From positions 310,001 through 374,000 of the forward strand of contig NZ_JAOEEA010000004.1 of the NCBI RefSeq assembly GCF_029837695.1: a stretch of 64,000 nucleotides of DNA, in the 5' to 3' direction. The position numbers were made by a program, and so were the translations under genes. The stretch's first letter is position 1. Every line of letters starts with the position of its first letter. This DNA comes from Pseudomonas sp. GD04019. Lineage in GTDB: Bacteria; Pseudomonadota; Gammaproteobacteria; Pseudomonadales; Pseudomonadaceae. The notes below the pieces were generated by a model. It did not search any database and was not told the DNA's origin. It saw only the letters and a program-made list of their open reading frames with translations. Positions 51,451 through 60,398 of the stretch are shown piece after piece.

Positions 51451-52178
51451 CAACAAAGCCCGCCGTTCACCGCGAGGACCTGGCGGGTAATGTACGCCGC
51501 CTCCTCGGACATCAGGAAATTCACTGCCCCGGCCACTTCCTCGGGCGTACCCATGCGCGCGGCCGGAATCATCTTGAGGATCTCGTCCACCGGCACCAGA
51601 TCGTCGAGGATCTCGGTGTCGATCAGCCCCGGCGCCACGCAGTTGACCGTGATCTTGCGCTTGCCCAGCTCGATGGCCAGGGCCTTGGCCGCGCCGATCA
51701 TGCCGGCCTTGGAGGCGCTGTAATTGACCTGGCCGCGGTTGCCGATCAGCCCGGAGACCGAGGTGATGCAGACGATGCGCCCGGCTTTGCGGCGGCGGAT
51801 CATCGGCATGGTCAGCGGGTGCAATACGTTGTAGAAACCGTCCAGGTTGGTGCGCAGCACCTGGTCCCAGTCCTCGTCGGAGAGCGCCGGGAAGGCGCCG
51901 TCGCGGGTCAGGCCGGCGTTGCACACCACGCCGTAGTAAGCACCGTGCTGCTCCATATCGGCCTCCAGCGCTTCGCGGCAGGCGGCGCGGTCGGACACGT
52001 CGAATTGCAGGATGCGCGCCTGCTGGCCGAGCTCGGCGATCTGCGCCTGCACGGCCTCGGCCTCGTCGCGGCGCGAGCGGCAGTGCAGGACGATGTCGTA
52101 ACCGGAACGGGCCAGGCGCAGGGCGATGGCACGGCCGATGCCACGGCTGGAGCCGGTGACCAGGATGGTTTCAGTCAT
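51450..52178 (-). CDS. 3-ketoacyl-ACP reductase, ApeQ-like
   Basis: The 242-residue short-chain dehydrogenase has the NADPH-binding TGSSRGIG at residues 8-15, NAG in the usual place, and the catalytic Ser/Tyr/Lys set in ITSVSG and YSASK. It reduces the 3-keto group of the growing polyene chain. It is FabG-like, but its position between the dehydratase and a ketosynthase marks it as the cluster ketoreductase (ApeQ type). The start overlaps the dehydratase stop as ATGA. Confidence 0.92.
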   Translation of the reverse strand: MTETILVTGSSRGIGRAIALRLARSGYDIVLHCRSRRDEAEAVQAQIAELGQQARILQFDVSDRAACREALEADMEQHGAYYGVVCNAGLTRDGAFPALSDEDWDQVLRTNLDGFYNVLHPLTMPMIRRRKAGRIVCITSVSGLIGNRGQVNYSASKAGMIGAAKALAIELGKRKITVNCVAPGLIDTEILDDLVPVDEILKMIPAARMGTPEEVAGAVNFLMSEEAAYITRQVLAVNGGLC

Positions 52179-52636
52179 TGCGATTGCTCTTGCTGCTCTT
52201 GTAGATACCTCGCCACCTCGGGCGGGCGGAACACATTGAGGCGTGCCTCGGCATGGATATCGGGGCCGTCCAGGTGGCACTCGAACACGCCCATGCCGTT
52301 GTCGTCCTGCAGCGAGCGCAGGGCCTTGATGCGCAGTTCGGCACCGGCCGGGAAGCGCTCGACGTTGCACTCGAACTTGCGTGTGCCAAGGAGGAAGCCC
52401 AGCTCCACCGGCAGGCCGGCCTGGCGCGCCTGGCAGCCGGCGTAGGCGGCCACGCTCTGCGCCATCAGCTCGATGCCGACCCAGGCCGGCAGGCTGCCGT
52501 CCTCTTGGCTGAACAGGCCGCCGGGGCGTACCACCAGGCGCGTCTCGATCTCTTCGGCGCCAAAGCTCAGCACCTCGTCGACCAGAATCATGTCGGCGGC
52601 GTGCGGCACCAGCTCGGCGATGGGCCACAGGCTCAT
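52175..52636 (-). CDS. 3-hydroxyacyl-ACP dehydratase, ApeP-like
   Basis: This 153-residue hot-dog protein has His12 in ELVPHAADMILVDEV and Glu56 in WVGIELMAQ, matching the catalytic pair of FabA/FabZ-type dehydratases. It would form the double bonds of the polyene without later reduction. It overlaps the ketosynthase before it and the ketoreductase after it by 4 bp each. The protein at 2306-2713 resembles it. Confidence 0.88.
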   Translation of the reverse strand: MSLWPIAELVPHAADMILVDEVLSFGAEEIETRLVVRPGGLFSQEDGSLPAWVGIELMAQSVAAYAGCQARQAGLPVELGFLLGTRKFECNVERFPAGAELRIKALRSLQDDNGMGVFECHLDGPDIHAEARLNVFRPPEVARYLQEQQEQSQ

Positions 52637-53862
52637 GGCGCATCACCCGGCTTATCACCCAAAATCAGGGCCACGTTGTTGCCGCCGAAGGCGAAGGAGT
52701 TGCTCATCAGTCGGCGCCCCGCCGTTTTCTGCAGGCGATCACCGGCGCCGACCAGCTGCAGCGGCGCCAGGGCCGGGTCGGCCTGGCCGTCCCACAGGTG
52801 TGGCGGCAGCAGGCCGTCGCGGTTATGTTCGCTCAGGGTCAGCCAGCAGAAGGCCGCCTCCAGGGCGCCGGCGGCGCCCAGGGTATGCCCGGTCAGCGGC
52901 TTGCTCGACGAGCAGGGCACGCCGGCGGGGAACAGGCCGCGCACGGCCTGGCTCTCCATGGCGTCGTTGTGCGCCGTGGCGGTGCCGTGCAGGTTCAGGT
53001 AGTCGATGTCGCTGGGCTGCAGGCCGGTGCTGGCCAGGGCCTTGTCCATCGCCGCGCGGGCGCCGCGACCCTCGGGGTGCGGCGCGGAAATATGGTGCGC
53101 GTCGGAAGTGGCGCCGCCGCCGAGGAAGGCGATCGGGCTGCTCTCGCGGGTCATCAAGAACAGCGCCGCGCCCTCGCCGATATTGATGCCGTGGCGGTTC
53201 ACCGAGAAGGGATTACAGGGCTCGGCGGACACCGCTTCGAGTGCCGAGAAGCCGTTGAGGGTCAGGCGGCACAGGCTGTCCACTCCGCCGCAGATCACCG
53301 CGTCGCACAGGCCCTGCTGCAGCAGGCGATGAGCGCTGAGCAGGGCGCGGGCGCTGGAGGTGCAGGCGGTGGACTGACAGTACACCGGGCCGGCCAGCTG
53401 CAACCAGTCGGCGAGGAAGGTGGCCGGCGCGGCCATCTCCTGCTGGGCGTAGTCATACTCGGCGGGCACCTCGCCCTCGTGCAGGAAGCGGGCGATGCCG
53501 TCGCTGGCCTCGCGGATGCCCGAGGTGCTGGTGCCCAGCACCAGGCCGACACGGGCGGCGCCGTAGCGGGCGATGGCGGCGCGCAGCTCGGGTTCGATCT
53601 GTTGGGCCGCGGCCAGCAGCAGCTGGTTATTGCGGCTATGGGCGGCCTCGAAGCCGGCGGGCATGGCCGGCAGTGCCGCGCGCACGGCGCCGACGGTGAG
53701 GCGGCGGTCGGTGACCCAGCCATCCTCGGCGCGCATGCCGGAGGCATCGCCGGCCAGCAGCGCGTCGGCCACCGCCTGCTTGCCTTCGCCCAGGGCGCAC
53801 AGCAGGCCGAGGGCATTCAAATAGCTGGGCATGGGAGAGCCAGGCTGTGTAGAGCGGGGCAT
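52633..53862 (-). CDS. Beta-ketoacyl-ACP synthase, ApeO-like
   Basis: The 409-residue ketosynthase has Cys167 in STACTSSA, His in LHGTATAHND and His in LTGHTLGAAG, so it is predicted catalytically complete. In aryl-polyene clusters the corresponding ApeO works with ApeP, ApeQ and ApeR in chain building. The ATG at 53862 is preceded by AAGAAGG and overlaps the DUF3261 stop (TGATG). An internal ATG at 53832 is possible but has no ribosome-binding site. Confidence 0.88.
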   Translation of the reverse strand: MPRSTQPGSPMPSYLNALGLLCALGEGKQAVADALLAGDASGMRAEDGWVTDRRLTVGAVRAALPAMPAGFEAAHSRNNQLLLAAAQQIEPELRAAIARYGAARVGLVLGTSTSGIREASDGIARFLHEGEVPAEYDYAQQEMAAPATFLADWLQLAGPVYCQSTACTSSARALLSAHRLLQQGLCDAVICGGVDSLCRLTLNGFSALEAVSAEPCNPFSVNRHGINIGEGAALFLMTRESSPIAFLGGGATSDAHHISAPHPEGRGARAAMDKALASTGLQPSDIDYLNLHGTATAHNDAMESQAVRGLFPAGVPCSSSKPLTGHTLGAAGALEAAFCWLTLSEHNRDGLLPPHLWDGQADPALAPLQLVGAGDRLQKTAGRRLMSNSFAFGGNNVALILGDKPGDAP

Positions 53863-54356
53863 CAGTTGCCTTCTTCTTGGTTCAGCGCGCGCACCCGATA
53901 GCTGAGCTGCGGTGCGGCGAGGGTGAAGTCCAGTGCGGAACGGTAGCGGATTCGCCAGTCCGGGTTAAGCCGGCGCTGACCATCGGCGCCGCGCTGCCAG
54001 CTGCCCTCGGGATAGGCGTGCAGCGCGTCATCGGCGGTGAGGGCGAACAGCAGGGCGGCGAACAGCTCGCGGGCCTCGGGGTTGGGCGGCAGCAGGCCGT
54101 CGTTGCGCCACTCGCCGCCTTGCAGCAGCTGGCGCGCCAGCGGCACGCCGAGCGGGTCGAACAGCGACCAGCGCAGGGCCTCGCCTTCGGCCTGGATCAC
54201 CAGCAGCCAGTCGCGCCGCTCGGAGTTCTGCGTGCGTTCGATCTGCAGGCTGATGGGCAGCCCGGCGGTCAGTGCGGGGCTGCTCGTCGGCACGGGCGTG
54301 TGCCCGGCGCAGGCGCCAAGCAGCAAGGTCAGGGCTAGCAGGACAGCACGCAGCAT
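53862..54356 (-). CDS. DUF3261 lipoprotein, ApeN-like
   Basis: This 164-residue protein has a lipoprotein signal with lipobox LLLGAC and a domain containing RDWLLVIQAEGEALRWSLFDPLGVPLAR, the DUF3261 pattern. In aryl-polyene clusters such a lipoprotein accompanies the LolA-like carrier and the MMPL exporter and is thought to help place the product in the outer membrane. The start overlaps the methyltransferase stop by one base, and the stop overlaps the ketosynthase start. Confidence 0.8.
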   Translation of the reverse strand: MLRAVLLALTLLLGACAGHTPVPTSSPALTAGLPISLQIERTQNSERRDWLLVIQAEGEALRWSLFDPLGVPLARQLLQGGEWRNDGLLPPNPEARELFAALLFALTADDALHAYPEGSWQRGADGQRRLNPDWRIRYRSALDFTLAAPQLSYRVRALNQEEGN

Positions 54357-55066
54357 CACGGCTTGCGTGCCACCGCGTTGACCAGGGTCTCGTCGCGCTG
54401 GCCGAACGGCTTGGCCTTCATGATGCCCCAGCGTTCGAGCAGGCCGAAGTCCTTGGAACGACTCCACCACAGGTACGGGTAGGAGACGTTGCGTTCCTCG
54501 AACTGGAAGCCCTGCGTGCGCAGCATGCCCAGGTATTCCTCGGCACTCTTCTGCACGTGCATCGGGTGACGGAACAGCCAGCGGATCACCCAGGTGTCGA
54601 TGTAGAACTTGGTCGACTCGGCGAACAGCAGCAGGCCGCCGGGTTTGAGCACGCGCCAGAACTCGGCCAGGGCCTGTTCCTGTTCGACCAGGTGGTGGAA
54701 GGTCTGGTGGCAGAACAGGATGTCGACGGATGCATCGGGCAGGTCGATGGCCGCGCAGTCGCTGGCGATCAGCTGCACGTCGAGGCCCAGGCGCTCGGCC
54801 TCGGCGCGCGAGCAGTCGAGGCTGTGCGGGTCGGCGTCGAGGCCGATCATCCGTGCCGGGGCGAAGGCCTGGTTGAGCAGGCCGAACGAGCGGCCCTGGC
54901 CGCAGCCGGCGTCGAGCAGTACCGGTGCCTGCGGCAGCGGCGCATCGATCAGGCGCTTGAGGTCGTTGATCGCCACGCGCAGCACGTGGTGCTGCCAGAC
55001 GTGGCTCTGCAGGAACCAGAAGCCGAAGCGGGTTTCCTCGACGTAGGTGGCGGCGGCGCGTTCCAT
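54356..55066 (-). CDS. SAM-dependent methyltransferase
   Basis: The 236-residue class I methyltransferase has motif I as LLDAGCGQGRS, an acidic residue in IGLDADPHSL, and the later VLKPGGLLLFAEST. It lies in the polyene operon, 14 bp after the FAD-enzyme gene. In known aryl polyenes the aromatic head can be methylated, and a cluster methyltransferase is the candidate for this step. The substrate is inference. A much longer upstream frame is antisense-type shadow and was not used. Confidence 0.82.
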   Translation of the reverse strand: MERAAATYVEETRFGFWFLQSHVWQHHVLRVAINDLKRLIDAPLPQAPVLLDAGCGQGRSFGLLNQAFAPARMIGLDADPHSLDCSRAEAERLGLDVQLIASDCAAIDLPDASVDILFCHQTFHHLVEQEQALAEFWRVLKPGGLLLFAESTKFYIDTWVIRWLFRHPMHVQKSAEEYLGMLRTQGFQFEERNVSYPYLWWSRSKDFGLLERWGIMKAKPFGQRDETLVNAVARKP

Positions 55067-55080
55067 TGCGGTGGGGCTCC

Positions 55081-56328
55081 TCAGTTCATCGCGCAGAGTT
55101 CGGCGAGCACGCCCAGGCGGCGCTTGGGCTCGGCGACATAGGGATTCTTCTCGTCCCAGGCGTAGCCGGCGAGGATCGAGCAGATCATGCGGCGGATTTC
55201 CGGCGAGGCCTTCTCGTAGAAGATCACGTCCTGGAAGGTGCCATCGTACCAACCCTGCACATACACGCGGAACGTATCCACGCCGCGCTTGAGCGGGATG
55301 GCGAACTCGTTCTCCCAGTCCACCGCCTCGCCGCTGAGCTGACGATGCAGCAGGCCGGCGGCCATGCTCGCCGAGCGCATGGCGATGGTCACGCCGGAGC
55401 TGAACACCGGGTCGAGGAACTCGGCGGCGTTGCCCAGCAGGGCGAAGCCCGGGCCGTGCAGGCTCTTGACGTTGGCCGAGTAGCCACCGATGGCGCGCGC
55501 CGGGGTGTCCCACACGGCGTTCTGCAGCACCTTGCTCAGCGACGGCGTCTCGGCGACAAACTGCTTGAGGCAGGCGTCGAGGTCCTTCGGGTAGCCCTCG
55601 TAGTGCTCGGCGGCGGAAACCACGCCCAGCGAGCAGCGGCCGTTGCTGAACGGAATGGTCCAGAACCACACGTCGCGCAGGGTCGGGTGGGTGGTGATAA
55701 GGATCTTCTCGCGGTCGAAGCCGGAAGCCGGGTCGATGCGGTCCTCGATATGGGTGAACACCGCCTGGCGGATCGGGAAGGACGACGGCGTGTCGAGGTC
55801 GAGCAGGCGCGGCAGCACGCGGCCGTAGCCGCTGCCGTCGAGGACGAAGGCGCACTCGACTTCATATTCATGGCCGTCGGCCAGGCGGCGTACCGACAGG
55901 CTCGGGCAGTCGCCGGTGAAGTCGGCGGCGAAGATCTCTTCCTCGTAGCGGATCTCCACGCCCTGCAGCTCGGCCTGGTCGGCCAGCAGTTTGTCGAAGT
56001 CGGCGCGGATCACCTGGTAGGTCGAACCCTGGCCCTCGGTGAATTTGTCGCGGAAGTCGAACTCGGTGTAGCGCTCACCCCAGGCGAAGGCCGCGCCGTG
56101 CTTGGTCTGGAAACCGGCGGCCTGCACCGCTTCGAGCATGCCGGCCTCCTCGACGAAGTCCAGGCAGTGCGACAGCAGGCTCTCGCCGATGGAGAAACGC
56201 GGGAAGCGCTGGCGCTCCAGCACCAGCACGTCGTGGCCCTGGCGCTTGAGGATGGCGGCAGCGATGGCGCCGGAGGGGCCGGCACCGATGACGACGATCT
56301 GGCGCTGTTCGACTTCAGGAGACTTCAT
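55081..56328 (-). CDS. Flavin-dependent halogenase-like FAD enzyme
   Basis: This 415-residue protein has an N-terminal FAD motif GAGPSG (residues 15-20) and FPRFSIGES. Two features of flavin-dependent halogenases are present: a lysine in the KxGAxFxW pattern (Lys76 in TKHGAAFAW) and the WxWxIP motif (WFWTIP, residues 221-226), which discourages direct monooxygenase chemistry. The predicted reaction is chlorination or bromination of a phenolic ring, perhaps carrier-bound. The start at 56328 is preferred over 56358. It overlaps the antiporter gene by 14 bp. Other FAD oxidoreductases of this superfamily are possible. Confidence 0.72.
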   Translation of the reverse strand: MKSPEVEQRQIVVIGAGPSGAIAAAILKRQGHDVLVLERQRFPRFSIGESLLSHCLDFVEEAGMLEAVQAAGFQTKHGAAFAWGERYTEFDFRDKFTEGQGSTYQVIRADFDKLLADQAELQGVEIRYEEEIFAADFTGDCPSLSVRRLADGHEYEVECAFVLDGSGYGRVLPRLLDLDTPSSFPIRQAVFTHIEDRIDPASGFDREKILITTHPTLRDVWFWTIPFSNGRCSLGVVSAAEHYEGYPKDLDACLKQFVAETPSLSKVLQNAVWDTPARAIGGYSANVKSLHGPGFALLGNAAEFLDPVFSSGVTIAMRSASMAAGLLHRQLSGEAVDWENEFAIPLKRGVDTFRVYVQGWYDGTFQDVIFYEKASPEIRRMICSILAGYAWDEKNPYVAEPKRRLGVLAELCAMN

Positions 56329-57463
56329 AACGGCTTCTCGCTTGATTGTTGTTGACATGCTTGCCGAGCAGGGCCGGCAGCAGGGTGGAGAACAGGCTCA
56401 TCAGCAGCAGACCGAAGTAGATCAGCGAATCGATCAGCTGCAGCTGCAGGAGCAGATTGAGGAAGACGATTTCGGTGAGGCCGCGGATGTTCAGCAGCAG
56501 GCTCTCGCGCCACTTCACGCGCGCCGCGGCGCTTGGGTCGGCCCAGTGCAGACCGAGCCAGCTGCCGAGCACTTTGCTCAGCACCGGCAGCGCCAGCAGG
56601 ATAGCGATGACCAACCATGAGTAGTCTTGGCCTATGCCATGGAAGTCCACGCGCAGCACGCCGAAAGTCAGGATCAGCGGCACGGCCAGGCCGTTTATCA
56701 GCAGTCGCCACAGGTGTGGCGGCAGCGGCAGCACGAAGAGCTGCTTGAGCCAGGCCAGGCACAGCATGTAGGCGATGCCGAACACCAGGGCGTTGAGCCC
56801 CAGTTGCTGGAACAGCAGCATCAGGGCGAAGAACGGCAGGCTGTAGAACAGCGGATGGCGCAGCTTCAGCCCGCGCATTACTAGCGGCAGCAGCGCGGCC
56901 AGCAGCGGCCACAGCAATGCGGCCGGGTGGCTGCTGCCCTGGGCCAGGCCGAACAGGCTCCAGCACAGGAAGTCCATGAGGATCGCCGCGTGCAGCAGAC
57001 GCTTGGTGTCCGCCGCCGGGTAGCCGATGCTCTGCAGGAACAGGTACAGCACCGGGATGGCGGTGATCGAGAACAGCAGGCCGATGCCCACCGAGCTCAG
57101 CCAGCCGCGCTCGCCGGGCAGCAGCCAGAGCGAGCAGGCCAGGCCGGCGAGCATCGGCACCAGGAAGCTGGGCAGGGCGATCTTTACGCAGGCGGGGCTG
57201 AGGTCGAGGTCGATCACGTCGCTGAGGATGTAGCCCAGCAGCAGGGCAAAGCACAGGCCGTAGAGCATGCTCAGCCAGGTCGGTGCCAGCAGATCGGTGG
57301 CGCTCAGCTGCCAGTGCGGTTCGACCCACAACAGCAGCAGGGCGGGGATCGCCATGGCCGCGACCAGCAGCTGGCCGACGATGGGGATCAGCCGGCGGCC
57401 ACCGACGACGGCGACCAGGGCATAGATCGCCAGGGCCAGCAGCCAGAATCCGAGCACGGTCAC
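56315..57463 (-). CDS. CPA2-type cation/proton antiporter-like membrane protein
   Basis: The 382-residue product has about 11-12 hydrophobic helices and the layout of KefB/NhaS-type sodium/proton exchangers. Visible segments are LPSFLVPMLAGL, SITAIPVLYLFLQSIGY with the following DTKRLLHAAILMD, and RGLTEIVFLNLLLQ near the end, like the RGxxE region of CPA2 proteins. There is no C-terminal nucleotide-binding domain. The GTG start overlaps the exporter stop as GTGA. Whether it moves ions or the polyene is unknown. Confidence 0.75.
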   Translation of the reverse strand: MTVLGFWLLALAIYALVAVVGGRRLIPIVGQLLVAAMAIPALLLLWVEPHWQLSATDLLAPTWLSMLYGLCFALLLGYILSDVIDLDLSPACVKIALPSFLVPMLAGLACSLWLLPGERGWLSSVGIGLLFSITAIPVLYLFLQSIGYPAADTKRLLHAAILMDFLCWSLFGLAQGSSHPAALLWPLLAALLPLVMRGLKLRHPLFYSLPFFALMLLFQQLGLNALVFGIAYMLCLAWLKQLFVLPLPPHLWRLLINGLAVPLILTFGVLRVDFHGIGQDYSWLVIAILLALPVLSKVLGSWLGLHWADPSAAARVKWRESLLLNIRGLTEIVFLNLLLQLQLIDSLIYFGLLLMSLFSTLLPALLGKHVNNNQARSRYEVS

Positions 57464-59799
57464 GCGGCTATCTCCTTGGGTGTCTCCTTGGCGGGCCGTT
57501 CGGCAGCCCAGGGCGAAAGCAGGAAACAGAACAGCAGGCCGAGGCTGATGGCCAGGCCGAAGTTGGCGATGGCCGGGGTCTGGCTGAGCAGCAGCAGGCC
57601 GAACGACATCCATGCGGTGAGCGCCGAGAGCAGGGTGCCGAGCAGGCTCACTGCCGGACCGCCGATGTTCTCGCGCATGAGGATGGCGTAGTCGACGCCG
57701 ATGGCGGTGATCAGCAGCAGGCCGAACAGACTGAACAGGGTCAGCGGCTGGCCCAGCCAGCCGAGGCAGGCCAGCGCGGCCAGGGCCGAGAGCAGCGGCA
57801 GGCAGATCACCCGCAGGGCGCCGCCGAGGCCGAAGGGCAGGCACAGCAGCAGGAGGATGGCGGCGCTGGAGATCAGCTTGAGCTCGGCGGCGCTGAGCTG
57901 GGTGGCGGCGAACAGCTGGTTCAGCTCGCCCAGGCGATCGATCAGTTGCACGCCCTGCAGACCCTCGGCCGTTTGCTGCAGCAGGGCGCTGTCATTCAGG
58001 CCCTGCAGGCTGACGATGCCGGCCACGCCATGGTCATTGGCGCCCAGCCACAGCGGGCGCCAGGCCTCGCCCAGCGGGCCGGCCAGGGCCTGTTCCAGGC
58101 TCGGTTGCGGCGCGTGCAGCAGCTCGTCCAGTTCGGCGCGCAGGGCGGCCTCCGGCAGGCCGAGGTCGAGCAGCGGCTGCCAGTGTTGCGGCAGCTCGTT
58201 CAGCGCAGTGCGCAGCGGCACCAGTGCGCTCTCGGGGGCGACCAGCTGGCTGAGGGCGCGGTAGCCGCGCAGATGGCCGGCGGCGATGGCGGCGTCCAGG
58301 CGCTGGCTGAGTTCGGCTTGGCGCTGCAGCAGCTGTTGTTCGTCGGCGCCGCGCACCAGGAAGAACTGGCTGGTGGGCTGTTGCCCGGTCAGCTCGGCGA
58401 TGCGCTTGGCCTCGGCCATCAGTGTCGGCTCCTGACCCAGCCACTGGCGCAGGTCGTTCTGCGGAGTGAGCTGCCACAGGCCTCCGGCGCAGAAGGCCAG
58501 CAGGGCGAGCAGCAGCGGCCAGCTGCCGGTGCGCGCCAGTAGTGTCTTGCGGCGCTGCACCAGACGCTCGGCGGCGCGGCGCAGGCTGGCCGGCGGCGCC
58601 AGGCGCAGGTTGTTCAGCCAGGCCGGCAGCAGGCACACCGAGCACAGGTAGGCGCCGATCAGCCCGGCAGCGGAGAACAAGGCGATCTGCGTCAGCGCCG
58701 GGAAAGGCGTGAAGGCCAGCGCTACATAGCCGGCGAGGTTGGTGCCCAGGCTCAGGCTCAGGCCCGGCAGGGTCTCGCGCAGAGCGGCCCAGCTCGACCA
58801 CGGGCCGTCGCCCCAGCTCTTGCTCAGGTAGTGCTGCGGGTAGTCGGCGGCGACGCCGACCAGACTGGCGCCGAGCACCAGGGTCAGCGCGTTGATCTGG
58901 CCGAACAGCAGCACGCAGGCGGTGCAGCCGGCCAGCAGCGCCACGCCCATCGGCAGCAGGCTGACCAGGATGCGCGGGCGGCGGAAGGCCAGCAGCAACA
59001 GCAGCAGGGTGCCGAGGGTGGCGCCGCCGCCGATCAGGGCGATCTCGCGGGTGGCCTTGGCCTGGCCGGCTGCGGCGTGCAGCGCACCACCGGCGGCGAG
59101 CAGTTGGCCGCCCTCGGCGCTGACCTGCTGGCGCAGCTCGGCGACAGCCGCGGCGATCTGCGGCGGCGCCTGCATATCGAAGGCGTCGCCGCGGGTACGC
59201 AGGCGCAGCAGGGCCCAGGTGGTGCCGTCGTCCTGCAGCAGCAGGGCGCCGCTGCCGAGGTCGGCCTGGATGCGGCTGCCGGGGTTGAGCGTCTGCTGGG
59301 CGCGCAGGCCGAGGCCGAGCCAGTCCTGCTCGGTGGGCAGCAGGCCGAAGCCGGCGAAGGTGTCGAACAGCTGCTGCGCACGTTGCTCGATGAAACTGTC
59401 CGGCTGCTCGATCAGCAGCTGGCGGTCGGCCGGCGCCAGCAGGGCCAGGCGCTCGCCACGCAGCTGCTGGCGGATGGCGTCGAGATCGGCCTGCAGGCTC
59501 CACTGCACCTTGTCAAAACGGCCGCTGGCCTGCCACTGCTCGCCGGCCTGGCGCACCAGCTCGATGGCGCGCTCGCGCTGCGGGTGGCCGATCAGGATCA
59601 GCAGCTCGCGCGACAGTGGTTCCTGCATGCGCTGCTCGGCCTGCTGTACCAGCACGTCGCCGGCGCCCTTGGGCAGCAGGGCGAGCATGCTGGCCTGCAC
59701 CGGCGGGCCGTCGCGCCACTGCCAGGCAGCCAGCGCCAGTAGGGCCAGGAGCAGGGCCCCAAACAGGCGCGGCAGGACTCTCTGCAGGCTAATGGACAA
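57460..59799 (-). CDS. MMPL/RND-type exporter, ApeM-like
   Basis: This 779-residue membrane protein has the duplicated MMPL plan: an N-terminal helix, a large periplasmic domain, six helices including LVLGASLVGVAADYPQHY, then a second periplasmic domain and six helices including FGLLLITAIGVDYAILMREN. The paired GVAADY and GVDYAI segments carry the Asp residues used in proton coupling in such exporters. It probably exports the polyene lipid. The start is a TTG with GGAG about 10 bp upstream, overlapping the LolA-like gene by 11 bp. Confidence 0.85.
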   Translation of the reverse strand: MSISLQRVLPRLFGALLLALLALAAWQWRDGPPVQASMLALLPKGAGDVLVQQAEQRMQEPLSRELLILIGHPQRERAIELVRQAGEQWQASGRFDKVQWSLQADLDAIRQQLRGERLALLAPADRQLLIEQPDSFIEQRAQQLFDTFAGFGLLPTEQDWLGLGLRAQQTLNPGSRIQADLGSGALLLQDDGTTWALLRLRTRGDAFDMQAPPQIAAAVAELRQQVSAEGGQLLAAGGALHAAAGQAKATREIALIGGGATLGTLLLLLLAFRRPRILVSLLPMGVALLAGCTACVLLFGQINALTLVLGASLVGVAADYPQHYLSKSWGDGPWSSWAALRETLPGLSLSLGTNLAGYVALAFTPFPALTQIALFSAAGLIGAYLCSVCLLPAWLNNLRLAPPASLRRAAERLVQRRKTLLARTGSWPLLLALLAFCAGGLWQLTPQNDLRQWLGQEPTLMAEAKRIAELTGQQPTSQFFLVRGADEQQLLQRQAELSQRLDAAIAAGHLRGYRALSQLVAPESALVPLRTALNELPQHWQPLLDLGLPEAALRAELDELLHAPQPSLEQALAGPLGEAWRPLWLGANDHGVAGIVSLQGLNDSALLQQTAEGLQGVQLIDRLGELNQLFAATQLSAAELKLISSAAILLLLCLPFGLGGALRVICLPLLSALAALACLGWLGQPLTLFSLFGLLLITAIGVDYAILMRENIGGPAVSLLGTLLSALTAWMSFGLLLLSQTPAIANFGLAISLGLLFCFLLSPWAAERPAKETPKEIAA

Positions 59800-60370
59800 G
59801 GTCGGTGCGCTCCTGCGCAGTCAACGCGTCGCCAGCCTGGCTCTGCGGCAGTTTCAGGACGGTGCGGTCGCCCTGGGTCTCGATCAGTTCGATGCGCTCG
59901 ACCAGCGCGCCGCCGTCGATGCGAATGGCGCTGAAGATCTGCCTGAGCAGCGCGGAGTGCGGGGTGAGTTGGAGCTGCCAGGCGTTGTGTTCGCCGCTGA
60001 GCTTGAGGTCGAAGTCACGCTCCAGGCCCGAACGGTCGCCCTTGAGCACGGCGAGGAACAGGCGGCTCTGCTGGGCGGCGACGTCCTGGCCCGGTTGCTG
60101 TTGCCAGCCCTCGGCGGTGCGGCGGGCGATGCCGCTGTCGGCGATGCGGTAGTCCTGCTTGAGCGGTTTTTGCAGGAGCCAGAGCAGACCGTGGTCGCGG
60201 GACAAGGTGAACTGGCCCTGGCTGGTCAGCGGGGTGGGCAGGGCGCGCAGGTGCTTCTCCTGTATGAAGGGGCCGCGCACGACCGTGGGCTTGGCGAGCT
60301 GGGCGCTGAGGTCGGACAGGTCGAAGGCTTGGGCCGGAATTGTGGTCATCAATGCCAGGGCCATCAGCAT
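59789..60370 (-). CDS. LolA-like outer membrane carrier protein, ApeL-like
   Basis: The 193-residue product has a signal peptide (MALALMTTIPAQA) and a LolA-type fold pattern: RGPFIQEKHLRALPTPLTSQGQFTLS, then GLLWLLQKPLKQDY. LolA proteins ferry lipidated cargo across the periplasm. In aryl-polyene clusters this relative is proposed to carry the product to the outer membrane. The ATG at 60370 has no clear ribosome-binding site. A large palindromic element begins only 28 bp upstream, so expression may differ from the rest of the operon. Confidence 0.8.
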   Translation of the reverse strand: MLMALALMTTIPAQAFDLSDLSAQLAKPTVVRGPFIQEKHLRALPTPLTSQGQFTLSRDHGLLWLLQKPLKQDYRIADSGIARRTAEGWQQQPGQDVAAQQSRLFLAVLKGDRSGLERDFDLKLSGEHNAWQLQLTPHSALLRQIFSAIRIDGGALVERIELIETQGDRTVLKLPQSQAGDALTAQERTDLVH

Positions 60371-60398
60371 TCGGCTGATTGTCGAGGAGGCTTTAAGT

